DNA of 64,000 nt from Hymenobacter cavernae (GTDB lineage Bacteria > Bacteroidota > Bacteroidia > Cytophagales > Hymenobacteraceae), in NCBI RefSeq assembly GCF_014641455.1, contig NZ_BMHT01000004.1:92025-156024 (forward strand), given 5' to 3'. Positions 24,615-32,750 of the stretch are shown here, in pieces. Every line of letters begins with the position of its first letter. The stretch's first letter is position 1. The notes beneath the pieces are model-generated. The model did no database searches, was not told where the DNA came from, and saw only the letters and a list, made by a program, of their open reading frames with translations. The position numbers were made by a program, and so were the translations under genes.

Positions 24615-26405
24615 TTACTGCAAGGGGTCGAAGGCGCCACCCCAGTCTTTATTCTGCACCAAGCTAGGGTTGTTGTCGATAGCCGACTGCGGGATGGCGA
24701 AGAAGTAGTAATTATTCTTCCAGTTGATGGAGTACTTCGTATCCAGGTCTTTGAACTTGATTTCGAAGTAGTTCTTATACGCTTCATCCAAGTCCACATT
24801 ATCGCGGTTAGCGGCGAAGGTAGAGGGTACCCCGGTCGTTTTGAGGTTGATGGTGACGCCCTGGCGTTTCTTCCCATTCAAGGTTTTCTCAATCAGCTTC
24901 CAGCGGCGCAAATCCCAGAAGCGCTTGCCCTCAAAGGCAAACTCAACCTGCCGCTCGGAGAGAATGGCGTCGAACATCTCGGCGCGGCTCATGCCGGCTT
25001 TCAGGCCGTAGTTGCCGTCGGCGCCTGCTTCGATGCCGGCGCGCTTGCGGATGGCTTTCAGCTGCGTGTAGCCTTCGGCCGTGTTGTTTACGCCGCAGGC
25101 GCTTTCGGCCAGGTTCAGCAGCACTTCGGCGTAGCGGATCTCAATCCAGTCGGTGCCCACAAACTGCGCATCAGCAATACCGACAGTAGGGTTAATGGCT
25201 TTTCGCGTGTAGAAACCGGTGTTGCTAGCTCTGGCTTCTACCGTCTTGCCGCCGGCGAAATACGTCCATACTTTATAGGAAGTGTTGCCGTTCAGGGGCC
25301 AGGTGGCGCCGTTGTAGGCAATGGTTTTGCCGAAGCGCGGGTCGCGGTTTTTGTAAAACAGCTGGTCGGAGTAGCTGTACTTGGTCGATTCGCCGGGTTT
25401 CTTGCCGTCGAGCATCGGGAAGGCTTTCACCATCTCCCAGGTGGGCTGCCAGGAGCCGCCGCCCGTGCCCGTATATGAGGGCCGGGCCCCGTTGTCGTAG
25501 GAGTTACTTTTCTTGCTCTGGTCGCCGGTGGCGGTGTTGAAGCCCGTTATCATGACGGCTTCCGGGTTGCTGTTATTCTCCTGAAACCAAAGCTGATCGA
25601 AGGAAGAATGCAGGCCCGCGCCGTTGGCGCTCAGGATGGCTACGGCTTGTTTGCCGGCGTCGTAGGCTTCCTGCCATTTGGCTTGGTTGTCGGTTGGGTT
25701 GAACTGTGGACTGGCCGCATACAGCAGCACGCGGGCCTTGAAGGCAGCCGCGGCGCCCTTCGTAATCTTGCCCCATTCGGCGGAAGCAGTCCACTTGCCA
25801 GGCAGGAACATGATGGCCGAATCCAGGTCGCTCTTGATTTGCGAAAAGGTTTCGGCGGTGGTGTTGCGGGGCAGATAGGTCGCCTCGCGGGCATCGGGCC
25901 CTACGGCGTCGAGCGGCTTAAGCACCAGCGGAACCCCGCCGTAAATGCGGACCAGATCGAAGTAGCGCCAGGCGCGGAAGAAGTAGGCTTGGGCCCGCAG
26001 CTTGTTCTTGGTGTACTGCGGCAGCGGGCCATTGTTGGCCGCCGCCAGAAACGCATTGATAATGCGGATCTTACCGTAGTTGCTGGTAGCATTCAGCGCG
26101 GTGCCGAAGTCGGCTACATCGTTGAGCTGAATGGTGCCTTCAAAATACTTGCTCTCGCCGGCGCTTTCATCCGACAGAATGCTGGGGTTCGTGCTGGCCA
26201 GGCCTGTCGTGCCGATACCCGCCCAGAGTGGCAGATTCTGGTCGTAGATATAGCTCAGGTTCAGGTCGGCCAGCGTCGAGTCTTTGAAGATCAGGGCTTC
26301 GTTGGTGGAACCTAGGTCGATTTTATCCAGCGCCTTTTCGCAGCTGGTCAGCAGCATCAGCAGGGCGGCGCAAGCCGTAGCGGCAGTTTTATAGCAGAAG
26401 TTCAT
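24615..26405 (-). CDS. SusD/RagB-family outer-membrane lipoprotein (minus-strand PUL)
   Basis: 596 aa from the ATG at 26405; this start places a lipobox (LLMLLTSC) at residues 16-23 and leaves a 13-nt gap after susC. The TPR-like SusD core is visible in RAQAYFFRAWRYFDLVRIYGGVPLVL, KGAAAAFKARVLLYAASPQFN and WIEIRYAEVLLNLAESACG. The C-terminal RagB/SusD domain has RQVEFAFEGKRFWDLRRWKL and ends in the usual NKDWGGAFDP-type tail. It sits on the cell surface as the lid of the SusC transporter and captures oligosaccharides. It is the last gene of the minus-strand operon. Confidence 0.96.
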   Translation of the reverse strand: MNFCYKTAATACAALLMLLTSCEKALDKIDLGSTNEALIFKDSTLADLNLSYIYDQNLPLWAGIGTTGLASTNPSILSDESAGESKYFEGTIQLNDVADFGTALNATSNYGKIRIINAFLAAANNGPLPQYTKNKLRAQAYFFRAWRYFDLVRIYGGVPLVLKPLDAVGPDAREATYLPRNTTAETFSQIKSDLDSAIMFLPGKWTASAEWGKITKGAAAAFKARVLLYAASPQFNPTDNQAKWQEAYDAGKQAVAILSANGAGLHSSFDQLWFQENNSNPEAVMITGFNTATGDQSKKSNSYDNGARPSYTGTGGGSWQPTWEMVKAFPMLDGKKPGESTKYSYSDQLFYKNRDPRFGKTIAYNGATWPLNGNTSYKVWTYFAGGKTVEARASNTGFYTRKAINPTVGIADAQFVGTDWIEIRYAEVLLNLAESACGVNNTAEGYTQLKAIRKRAGIEAGADGNYGLKAGMSRAEMFDAILSERQVEFAFEGKRFWDLRRWKLIEKTLNGKKRQGVTINLKTTGVPSTFAANRDNVDLDEAYKNYFEIKFKDLDTKYSINWKNNYYFFAIPQSAIDNNPSLVQNKDWGGAFDPLQ

Positions 26406-26418
26406 CTCGGTGGGAAGA

Positions 26419-29400
26419 TTATAGGCCAATGTTCAGACCCAAGGACAGCGAGCGGATGGTGGGGTAGGCATCGTAGCTACCCGAATACACTTTGTAGCTG
26501 TAAGGATTGTAGAAATTGAGCGGGTTCACGGCTACGAAGAACACCTTCAGGCTGCTCATGCCGATGTGGCTGGCGATGTTGACGGGCAGGTTGTAGGAGA
26601 CGGTGGCGTTGCGCATCCCAGCCGAGAAGGCATTCCGGAACCAGAACGACGAGTTGACGTCGTAGCTCTCCACGTAGTAAGGATTGGGATACGCCGCATT
26701 GGGGTTATCCTTCGTCCAGTGGTCGGCCCAGAACTCGGGGCGGTTGGAGGTAGCTGTGGCCTGCTTGCGGGCGGCGCCCTCTACCTGAGCCTGGCCGCCA
26801 AACGAAGCCCCCATTACTACTTGCACGCTCAGGCCCCGGAAGCTCAGGCTAGGATTGAAGCCAACGCTGTAGTGGCTGTTGGCACGCTTGGCGATAATCT
26901 CCTGGTCGGCATCCGTGATTATACCATCGGGGGCGGTGTAGTTGCCGTCGGCGTCTTTCGGGCCGCGGATGTCCTGGTAGTAGAGCATGCCCGCCATGGG
27001 CTTCTTGCCGAAAATCGTATAGTCCTTTTGGTTCTTCTCCTTTTGATTCACCGCGTAGTTGTCGGCTTCTTCCTGGCTGCGGAACATACCTAGGTAGCGG
27101 TAGCCTTCAATGCCTAGGTCAGTGGAGCGCCCGGTGGGGTCGTTGTACTGCCCAATCTTGCCTTTCTCCACGTCGACCTTGATGTTCTTGGCGTCGTTCC
27201 AGGTGAAGAATGTGTTGATGCGGTACGACCAGTCCTGGGTGATGCGGTCGGCGTAGCTCAGTGATATTTCGTAGCCATAGCCGTTCACGGTCGAGAAGTT
27301 CTCCGACGGCAGCGTGGCCCCGATCAGCAGTGGCGCCGAGGCGCTCAGGGCCGTCAGCATGTTGTAGCGGTGGTCGTAGAAGGCATCCGCGGTGAACGAC
27401 AGGCGGTTGTTGAGGAACTGCATGTCGATGCCGGCGTTGTACTTGATGTTGTCGTCCCAGCGCGCCTTGCGGTTGGCCATCGCATTGTTGGGCGAAGCCG
27501 TCAGTGTACGGTCACTGTTGCCGCCAAACACGGCCCCTTTGCCTTGCTGAATCTGGTAGCTGGCCAGCCAGTTGTAGGCCCTGGTAGCATCACCACCTAG
27601 GTGCCCGACGGAGCCGCGGAGCTTGAGGAAGTTGATTGCCCGGATGTTGTTCTTAAAGAAGGACTCGTCGGAGGCAATCCAGCCCGCCGACACCGACGGG
27701 AACGCGCCCCAGCGGTACTCCGGCGCGAAGTTGGTGGAGGCATCGTAGCGCACCGAGGCTTCGAGCAGGTAGCGGTTGTCGAAGTTGTAGTTGACGCGGC
27801 CGGCGTAAGAGAGCGTCCCCGATTCCGATTCTGACTCATTGGCCGTCTGCGTGCCGATGGCGTAGCGCATGTTGTCGAGGCCGCCAATGATGACGCCCTC
27901 CGCCATGGCGGCTACGTTATCCACGTGCGTTTCCGATTGCTCGAAGAAGGCAATAGCCGATACCTGATGCCGCCCAAACTTGCGGTCGTAGTTGATATAG
28001 CCGTTCAGCTGATAGCTGTCGAAATAGCTAGGGTTCATCCGCACCCGGTCGCCGTTGTTCAACGATACAACTTTCGGCGGCGCGCCACCCGTCGGCGTGC
28101 CGTAGATATGCCTGTGCCCGCCTGTCATCGCGTACTGGTACACGTTGTACTTGGTGCCGTACTGCTTACCAAAGCTGTTATCCATGGTTTTGCTGTACAC
28201 GGCGCGCATCTTCAGCCCTTTGATAAACGGCAGCTCGTAGTCGATATTAGCGTTCAGGTTCAGGCCCGTGTTGCGGGTAGCGGTGTAATTGTTCGACTTC
28301 TGCACCTCAAAGAAGTGGAAAGCATCAATTGAGTTGGCGTTGCCAGTGGAAAGCAGGACGGGCAAGCCATCAACATAAGCCGGATTGAACTGCGGCGTGA
28401 AGAGCAAGCTCTTCATGTCGTTCTCCGCATTCTCGCCGCCCTGCTTGAGGTAGTACATCTTCTTCTGGTACAAATCCCCGCTGAGCGACAAGCCTGCCTT
28501 CAAACCACGCGTGACGTTGACATCGGTGCTGGCCCGGAAGGTCCACTTGTTAGCGTCGACGTTGTCGAAGTTGGCGTTCTGGTAGTTATAGGAAACGCCC
28601 GCGAAGTAGGTTGCCCGTTCGCTGCCGCCGCTTACGTTCAGGGCGTGGCGCGTCACCATAGCTGGTTTCCAGGCCTGCTTCAGCCAGTTGGTGTTGTTCT
28701 GCTGGAAATGATCCAGCTCGTCCTGCGTGTAGATCGAGTTATCCGTATCGAGCTTGCCGCCAGCCCTGTTCATGTCGTTGAGATAGATGGCCTGCTGATA
28801 GCCATTCATCATGGAGGGCAGGCGCACGGCATCCGCCGAACCCACCGAGCCGCTGTAGCTGAACTTAGGAGCGCCTGCTTTACCGCGGCGCGTGGTCACC
28901 ATCACCACGCCCTGGTTGCCTCTAGCGCCATAAATAGCAGCAGCGGCGTCTTTCAGCACTGAAATTGACTCAACCTCCGATTGGTCGAGGATGTTGAAGT
29001 CGTCCTCCGTCCGCACAATGTTGTCGATAACGAACAGCGGGCGCAGCGTCCCGCCATCTTTCGACAAGATGATAGGGTTACGCACCGTAATCTGGCCGTT
29101 GTCGCCGGGGCGGCCGGTGCCGCCGCTCACGCCCACGCCCGGCATCTGGCCTTGTAGCGCCGTCGATAAGCTGCCCACGGGCAGTTCCTGAATGGTTTTC
29201 ATATCCACGGTAGCCACCGAGCCGGTCAGGCTAACCTTGGTTTGGGCCCCGTAGCCTACCACCACCACCTCATTCAGCGCGGCCGCATCGTCCACCAGCG
29301 TCACGGTGATGATGGGGCGGCCATTCACGGCTATTTCCTGAGTTTTGAAGCCAATGGAGCTGAATACCAGCGTTTCCTTGCCCGTTTCCAGTTCCAGCCG

Positions 29401-29670
29401 GAAAGAGCCGTCGGGGTTTGTAACGGTACCGTTCTTGGTGCCTTTCACCACCACCGTCACCCCCGGAATGCCGGCGCCTTTCGCATCTTTTACCGTTCCT
29501 CCCACGCCGTTGGCGACTGAGGCGGCCAGCGCGGAGTGCAGAGTCGTGGGTTCGCTGCCGGCAGCATAGGTGGGATTGATGCCCAGCAGGAAGCCGGCCA
29601 ACAACGCACAGGCCAGGCGAGTTGGGGGGCTAAGGGTGGGAGGAAGCTGCGCTTGTAGAAGATGGATCAT
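26419..29670 (-). CDS. SusC/RagA-family TonB-dependent transporter (minus-strand PUL)
   Basis: 1083 aa. It has a signal peptide, then a carboxypeptidase-D-like domain (VGGTVKDAKGAGIPGVTVVVKGT, about 55-135). The TonB-box/plug junction is LNEVVVVGYGAQTKVSLTGS, the plug ends SVLKDAAAAIYGARGNQGVVMVTTRRGK, and a 22-strand barrel closes with a conserved C-terminal segment (NPLNFYNPYSYKVYSG...LSLGLNIGL). It imports oligosaccharides together with the SusD encoded next. DUF3826 lies 47 nt upstream and the three genes form one unit. A plus-strand copy of the RTGNYAANWTCCTA motif lies in that 47-nt gap. Confidence 0.97.
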   Translation of the reverse strand: MIHLLQAQLPPTLSPPTRLACALLAGFLLGINPTYAAGSEPTTLHSALAASVANGVGGTVKDAKGAGIPGVTVVVKGTKNGTVTNPDGSFRLELETGKETLVFSSIGFKTQEIAVNGRPIITVTLVDDAAALNEVVVVGYGAQTKVSLTGSVATVDMKTIQELPVGSLSTALQGQMPGVGVSGGTGRPGDNGQITVRNPIILSKDGGTLRPLFVIDNIVRTEDDFNILDQSEVESISVLKDAAAAIYGARGNQGVVMVTTRRGKAGAPKFSYSGSVGSADAVRLPSMMNGYQQAIYLNDMNRAGGKLDTDNSIYTQDELDHFQQNNTNWLKQAWKPAMVTRHALNVSGGSERATYFAGVSYNYQNANFDNVDANKWTFRASTDVNVTRGLKAGLSLSGDLYQKKMYYLKQGGENAENDMKSLLFTPQFNPAYVDGLPVLLSTGNANSIDAFHFFEVQKSNNYTATRNTGLNLNANIDYELPFIKGLKMRAVYSKTMDNSFGKQYGTKYNVYQYAMTGGHRHIYGTPTGGAPPKVVSLNNGDRVRMNPSYFDSYQLNGYINYDRKFGRHQVSAIAFFEQSETHVDNVAAMAEGVIIGGLDNMRYAIGTQTANESESESGTLSYAGRVNYNFDNRYLLEASVRYDASTNFAPEYRWGAFPSVSAGWIASDESFFKNNIRAINFLKLRGSVGHLGGDATRAYNWLASYQIQQGKGAVFGGNSDRTLTASPNNAMANRKARWDDNIKYNAGIDMQFLNNRLSFTADAFYDHRYNMLTALSASAPLLIGATLPSENFSTVNGYGYEISLSYADRITQDWSYRINTFFTWNDAKNIKVDVEKGKIGQYNDPTGRSTDLGIEGYRYLGMFRSQEEADNYAVNQKEKNQKDYTIFGKKPMAGMLYYQDIRGPKDADGNYTAPDGIITDADQEIIAKRANSHYSVGFNPSLSFRGLSVQVVMGASFGGQAQVEGAARKQATATSNRPEFWADHWTKDNPNAAYPNPYYVESYDVNSSFWFRNAFSAGMRNATVSYNLPVNIASHIGMSSLKVFFVAVNPLNFYNPYSYKVYSGSYDAYPTIRSLSLGLNIGL

Positions 29671-29690
29671 AGCAAATGGATGGGAGTGAG

Positions 29691-29708
29691 GTGTTAAAAT
29701 CCTACAAT
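29691..29708 (+). promoter_or_regulatory. Copy of the PUL-associated 18-nt motif (plus orientation)
   Basis: GTGTTAAAATCCTACAAT matches the consensus RTGNYAANWTCCTAYARW. It is oriented opposite to the flanking genes and lies in the DUF3826-susC gap. Confidence 0.4.
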
Positions 29709-29717
29709 CGGGAGGGG

Positions 29718-30398
29718 TTAGTTGCTGGCGTTGCCAGCGGCGGCGCGGCGTTCAGCCCAGTCTTTGCCTGCTTGCTTCATGTCGATGCCAGCGGCTGACA
29801 GGTAGTTGTTGATCTTGCCTTTATACTTGCCGAACCAAGCGTGTTTCTCCTGTGACGTGCCGCCATCCATGGCGTGCTCACGGGCTTCGGTCAGCCAAGC
29901 CAGGATCTGGGTTTTCTGGGCTTCAGTCAGGGTGGGCAGCATCTCCTGGTAGGCCCGCATCGTGAGGGGCAGCACGCCGTAGGTCATGCCATCCTTCACC
30001 TGGTCAACCTGCTCCGGCGTTAGGGCCTTCGACAGCTTGCTCACGTACTTCTTGTGCAGCTTCGCTACGTCGGCAGTAACGGCGGCCTCGATTTTCTGCT
30101 TTTCGGCAGCCGTGCTTTCATCCTGCGGCTTGGCTTTAAGCGCGGTAAGCTGCGTCTTTTTGTGCTCGTAAATCTCGTTGAGCTGCCGATACTGCCCGGC
30201 AATCAGGTCGCGCACCTGGGGCGCTTTCTTAGCATCCAGCCCATTAATCTTCTCGACAATCTTACCGGCGCGCTCCGTAATCGTGCGGGTATAAGCCGCC
30301 TCAGCTGTTTCGGTTGGCTGCGCTTGTGCCCAAGCTAGACTAGGGGTGCTGGCAGCGAGAATTCCGGCTAAAAATAAGCTTCGGATAATGTTTGGCAT
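29718..30398 (-). CDS. DUF3826 periplasmic protein in PUL operon
   Basis: 226 aa with a signal peptide (residues 1-24, SLAWAQ). The mature protein is almost wholly helical: TERAGKIVEKINGLDAKKAPQVRDLIAGQYRQLNEIYEHKK, then ALTPEQVDQVKDGMTYGVLPLTMRAYQEMLPTLTEAQKTQILAWLTEAREHAMDGGTSQEKHAWFGKYKGKINNYLSAAG. This matches the DUF3826 pattern of Bacteroidota, a family repeatedly found in pectin/rhamnogalacturonan PULs but without an assigned function. It resembles helical periplasmic stress or chaperone-like proteins (Spy/CpxP-like EQ(V/R)DxxxDG phrases), but that is only an analogy. It is the first gene of the DUF3826-susC-susD unit. Confidence 0.85.
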   Translation of the reverse strand: MPNIIRSLFLAGILAASTPSLAWAQAQPTETAEAAYTRTITERAGKIVEKINGLDAKKAPQVRDLIAGQYRQLNEIYEHKKTQLTALKAKPQDESTAAEKQKIEAAVTADVAKLHKKYVSKLSKALTPEQVDQVKDGMTYGVLPLTMRAYQEMLPTLTEAQKTQILAWLTEAREHAMDGGTSQEKHAWFGKYKGKINNYLSAAGIDMKQAGKDWAERRAAAGNASN

Positions 30399-30460
30399 GG
30401 CTGGTTTGTAACTGCGATAATGACAGCAAGTTACGTCCTCACCCCAGGGAGGCGCATCCA

Positions 30461-30493
30461 GATTTTTACCAACTTATTGTAGGAAATTGTCAT
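30461..30493 (-). promoter_or_regulatory. Conserved upstream element of DUF3826-susC-susD (motif copy A)
   Basis: On the minus strand this reads ATGACAATTTCCTACAAT, then TAAGTTGG, then AAAAATC. It aligns without gaps to copies B (39883-39915) and C (45306-45338), with 17 of 33 columns invariant. TCCTA starts 86 nt before the ATG, against 85 nt for copy B. TAAGTTGG resembles a -7 box. Confidence 0.5.
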
Positions 30494-30604
30494 AGATGAA
30501 GCTTTCATGAACGCTAATCGAGCGTGAATGCTAACATCGGCAACTTCCGGTTGGGTTTGTGCTACTAGAAGGATACCGCAAACGTTACCGGAAAAACCGC
30601 TCAA

Positions 30605-31948
30605 TCACCGGTTAAGCTGACCTTCGGCAATAGCTTCGACCACCGGCAGGTCCGGCGCAGTCTGTCCTTCGGCTGGCACCGCGTGCCTACGCCAGTAATT
30701 TGCCAGAATGGAGCCCGAAATATTCATCCAGGGGCTGAACACGGCCGCCGGTAGCCCGACGGTACCTAGCTTGCCCATGCTGCCCGCCAGGCCCGACGCC
30801 ATGCCGCCGTTTTGCAGCCCTACCTCAAAGGCAACCGTACGCGCCGAGTTTTTATCCAGGCGAGCCAGCCTACTGAACCAGTAGCCAAAAAAGTAACCAG
30901 CCGCGTTGTGAATCACCGACGTAAGAAACAGCAGAAATCCAACGCGCAGCAGGTTGTCGCGCCCTGCGGCCGTCGTAACGGCGGTGAAGTAAATAATGCC
31001 GAACATTGACAGATAGGGCATAATGGCATCAAGCTTCGGGTAGCCTTTTGCTACTTGATGGTAGACTACGCCCACCACCAGCGCCGCCGCCAAAAAGCCC
31101 AGAACTTCCAGCATCTGAAGGGCTTCGGGGCTGCCAATGCTCGTTTCAAAAAAGCGCCACAAGCCACCTAGACCCAAAGCCGCCAGCCAAGCTATTGAAA
31201 GGAAAGCTAGCCCCCACACGGTGCGTCGACCGCGGGGCGAAGCCGTCTTGAGATAGTCGTGCAGCAGGGCCGCAAAAATCGGAACAATAACAATTTTGAT
31301 GATTTCCATCATCATGTTCACGAACTTGATTTCAATCAGTGTGCCGGCTAATAGCTTCAGCAGCAAGGGTGTTAGGAAAGGCGCAACCAGCGTAGCCATG
31401 GCTGTCACGACCACCGACAGCACCATGTTGGCCCGCGCCAGGTACACCATTACATTAGAAGCTAGCCCACTCGAACAGGAGCCAATCAGGATGATGCCGG
31501 CCGCAATTTCGGGCTCGAAGTGAAACACTTTCGTGAGCAGCAAGCCCATGAGCGGCATCACCGAAAAGTGGCAGAGCAAGCCAATCAGCACGCCTTTGCC
31601 GGTGGAGCCTAGCCCGGAAAAGTCGCGGATGCTCATCTGAATGCCCATCCCGAACATCACCAGCTGCACGACAAACAGAATCAGCCATTTGTTGCGCAAA
31701 TCGAAGTCGCCCCACTTCGTGAAAGCTGCTGGATAAACCATGCCTGCTACCACCGCCACGATGATCCAGGCCGTATACTGATAGGGTCGGAGCAGCGGTA
31801 TAGCCTTGATGCCTAGGGCAAAACTAACGGCCAGAATAACAGCCGCTGGTTGCCAAAGCGCCGCTTCCTGTCGCACAATACCCGCCAGCAACACGGCCAC
31901 TGCTACGCCACAAATAACTAAACAGAGCTGGGAAATGCGGTTCATCAT
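30605..31948 (-). CDS. Bile acid:sodium symporter (BASS/SBF) family transporter
   Basis: 447 aa, about ten transmembrane helices. Family landmarks are GMGIQMSIRDFSGL, GIILIGSCSSGLASNVMVYLARANMVLSVVVTAMATLVAPFLTPLL (the core crossover region) and FEVGLQNGGMASGLAGSMGKLGTVGLPAAVFSPWMNISGSILANYW. BASS proteins use Na+ to import organic anions (bile acids, pyruvate, pantoate, 2-keto acids). Its position directly downstream of the racemase/kinase/RuBisCO-like genes suggests that the substrate is a sugar acid or keto acid of that pathway (inference). The first two codons are both ATG. Confidence 0.92.
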   Translation of the reverse strand: MMNRISQLCLVICGVAVAVLLAGIVRQEAALWQPAAVILAVSFALGIKAIPLLRPYQYTAWIIVAVVAGMVYPAAFTKWGDFDLRNKWLILFVVQLVMFGMGIQMSIRDFSGLGSTGKGVLIGLLCHFSVMPLMGLLLTKVFHFEPEIAAGIILIGSCSSGLASNVMVYLARANMVLSVVVTAMATLVAPFLTPLLLKLLAGTLIEIKFVNMMMEIIKIVIVPIFAALLHDYLKTASPRGRRTVWGLAFLSIAWLAALGLGGLWRFFETSIGSPEALQMLEVLGFLAAALVVGVVYHQVAKGYPKLDAIMPYLSMFGIIYFTAVTTAAGRDNLLRVGFLLFLTSVIHNAAGYFFGYWFSRLARLDKNSARTVAFEVGLQNGGMASGLAGSMGKLGTVGLPAAVFSPWMNISGSILANYWRRHAVPAEGQTAPDLPVVEAIAEGQLNR

Positions 31949-31996
31949 TGAGGAATAGCAGGATTGTTTTTGTTACATTTTGCGCCGCTGAACTGC

Positions 31997-32025
31997 GTAG
32001 AGACGCAAAAATATTGCGTCTCTAC
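31997..32025. repeat. 12-bp hairpin (GTAGAGACGCAA), overlaps the racemase stop
   Basis: GTAGAGACGCAA (31997-32008) pairs with TTGCGTCTCTAC (32014-32025) around AAATA. The racemase stop codon (32022-32024) lies inside the right arm. The sequence belongs to the same GTAGAGACGC theme as the inner arms at 56766 and 59806. Confidence 0.7.
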
Positions 32026-32681
32026 AGCAGCTCTTTCGCTAGGTGCTTCACCGCAATAGCTGGGCTCGCTAGAATCGGTACTTTCCTGTCGGCTTCATCG
32101 AGCGTGTCGACTACCCGTGCCATGGAGGCTTGTGCAAGCAGGACCACGTCTACTTTGGTCACGAGGTCTTTCAGAGCCGCGGCCACCATGGCGTCGTGCT
32201 GGGCCGCGTCGCCGCTCATCAGGGCATCGAAAGCGCCTTCGCACAGCACCGAGGTAAGCTCGATGTCTTTGCCGGCCAGCACGGCGCGGCGCTGCACTAG
32301 GTCGCTGGTCGGACCTAGGGTAGTGGGTAAGGTTGCAATGACGCCAATGCGTCGGCCAGCCTGGACGGCTTGGTCGGCCATGGGCTGATCCACGCGCAGC
32401 ACGGGTACTTTGGTCAGCGCGGCCGACGCCTCCACGGCCGCCCCGATGGAGGAGCAGGTCACGAGAATGTAATCGGCGCCGCCTGCTTCGGCCGAGCCCA
32501 CGTAGTTCACCACGCGCCGGGCGTTGTCGGGTGTCAGCTCACCCTCCTTAATAACCTTCTTGATCAGGCTGTCATCGATAATGTTAAACGTCTGCACGCC
32601 CGGCAGATACTCGTTGCAGAGCTGTTGAAAAACCGGCACCAAGGTGGCCGAAGTATGAATGATTCCTAAGGTTTTGGTCAT
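32022..32681 (-). CDS. Asp/Glu/hydantoin racemase-family protein
   Basis: 219 aa from the ATG at 32681; a TTG two codons earlier is less likely. It has the alpha/beta racemase fold with GIIHTSATLVPVF at the start, the first catalytic-position Cys76 in ILVTCSSIG, then PVLRVDQPMADQAVQAGRRIGVIATLPTTLGPT. At the place where classical racemases have their second Cys the sequence is LLAQASMARV, as in a common subgroup of this superfamily, so a simple two-base racemisation is not assured. The next gene upstream is the DUF1537 kinase. It may act on an acid-sugar intermediate (isomerase, racemase or decarboxylase chemistry), which is inference from context. Confidence 0.85.
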   Translation of the reverse strand: MTKTLGIIHTSATLVPVFQQLCNEYLPGVQTFNIIDDSLIKKVIKEGELTPDNARRVVNYVGSAEAGGADYILVTCSSIGAAVEASAALTKVPVLRVDQPMADQAVQAGRRIGVIATLPTTLGPTSDLVQRRAVLAGKDIELTSVLCEGAFDALMSGDAAQHDAMVAAALKDLVTKVDVVLLAQASMARVVDTLDEADRKVPILASPAIAVKHLAKELL

Positions 32682-32732
32682 ATACAATCTTGGTTTTTGA
32701 CAGTGAAGAACATGAAGCTTTGACTTTCTGAT

Positions 32733-32750
32733 GTGCTAACTTCCTACAAT
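32733..32750 (+). promoter_or_regulatory. Copy of the PUL-associated 18-nt motif (plus orientation), overlapping the kinase stop
   Basis: GTGCTAACTTCCTACAAT differs from copy C at 45306 (ATGCTAACTTCCTATAAT) at two positions. It includes the complement of the kinase stop codon and the kinase-racemase gap. It is oriented opposite to the genes. Confidence 0.4.

Noticed and set aside
24585..26315. Plus-strand frames of 297 and 235 codons over susD
   Set aside because: Shadows of a well-supported SusD gene on the other strand.
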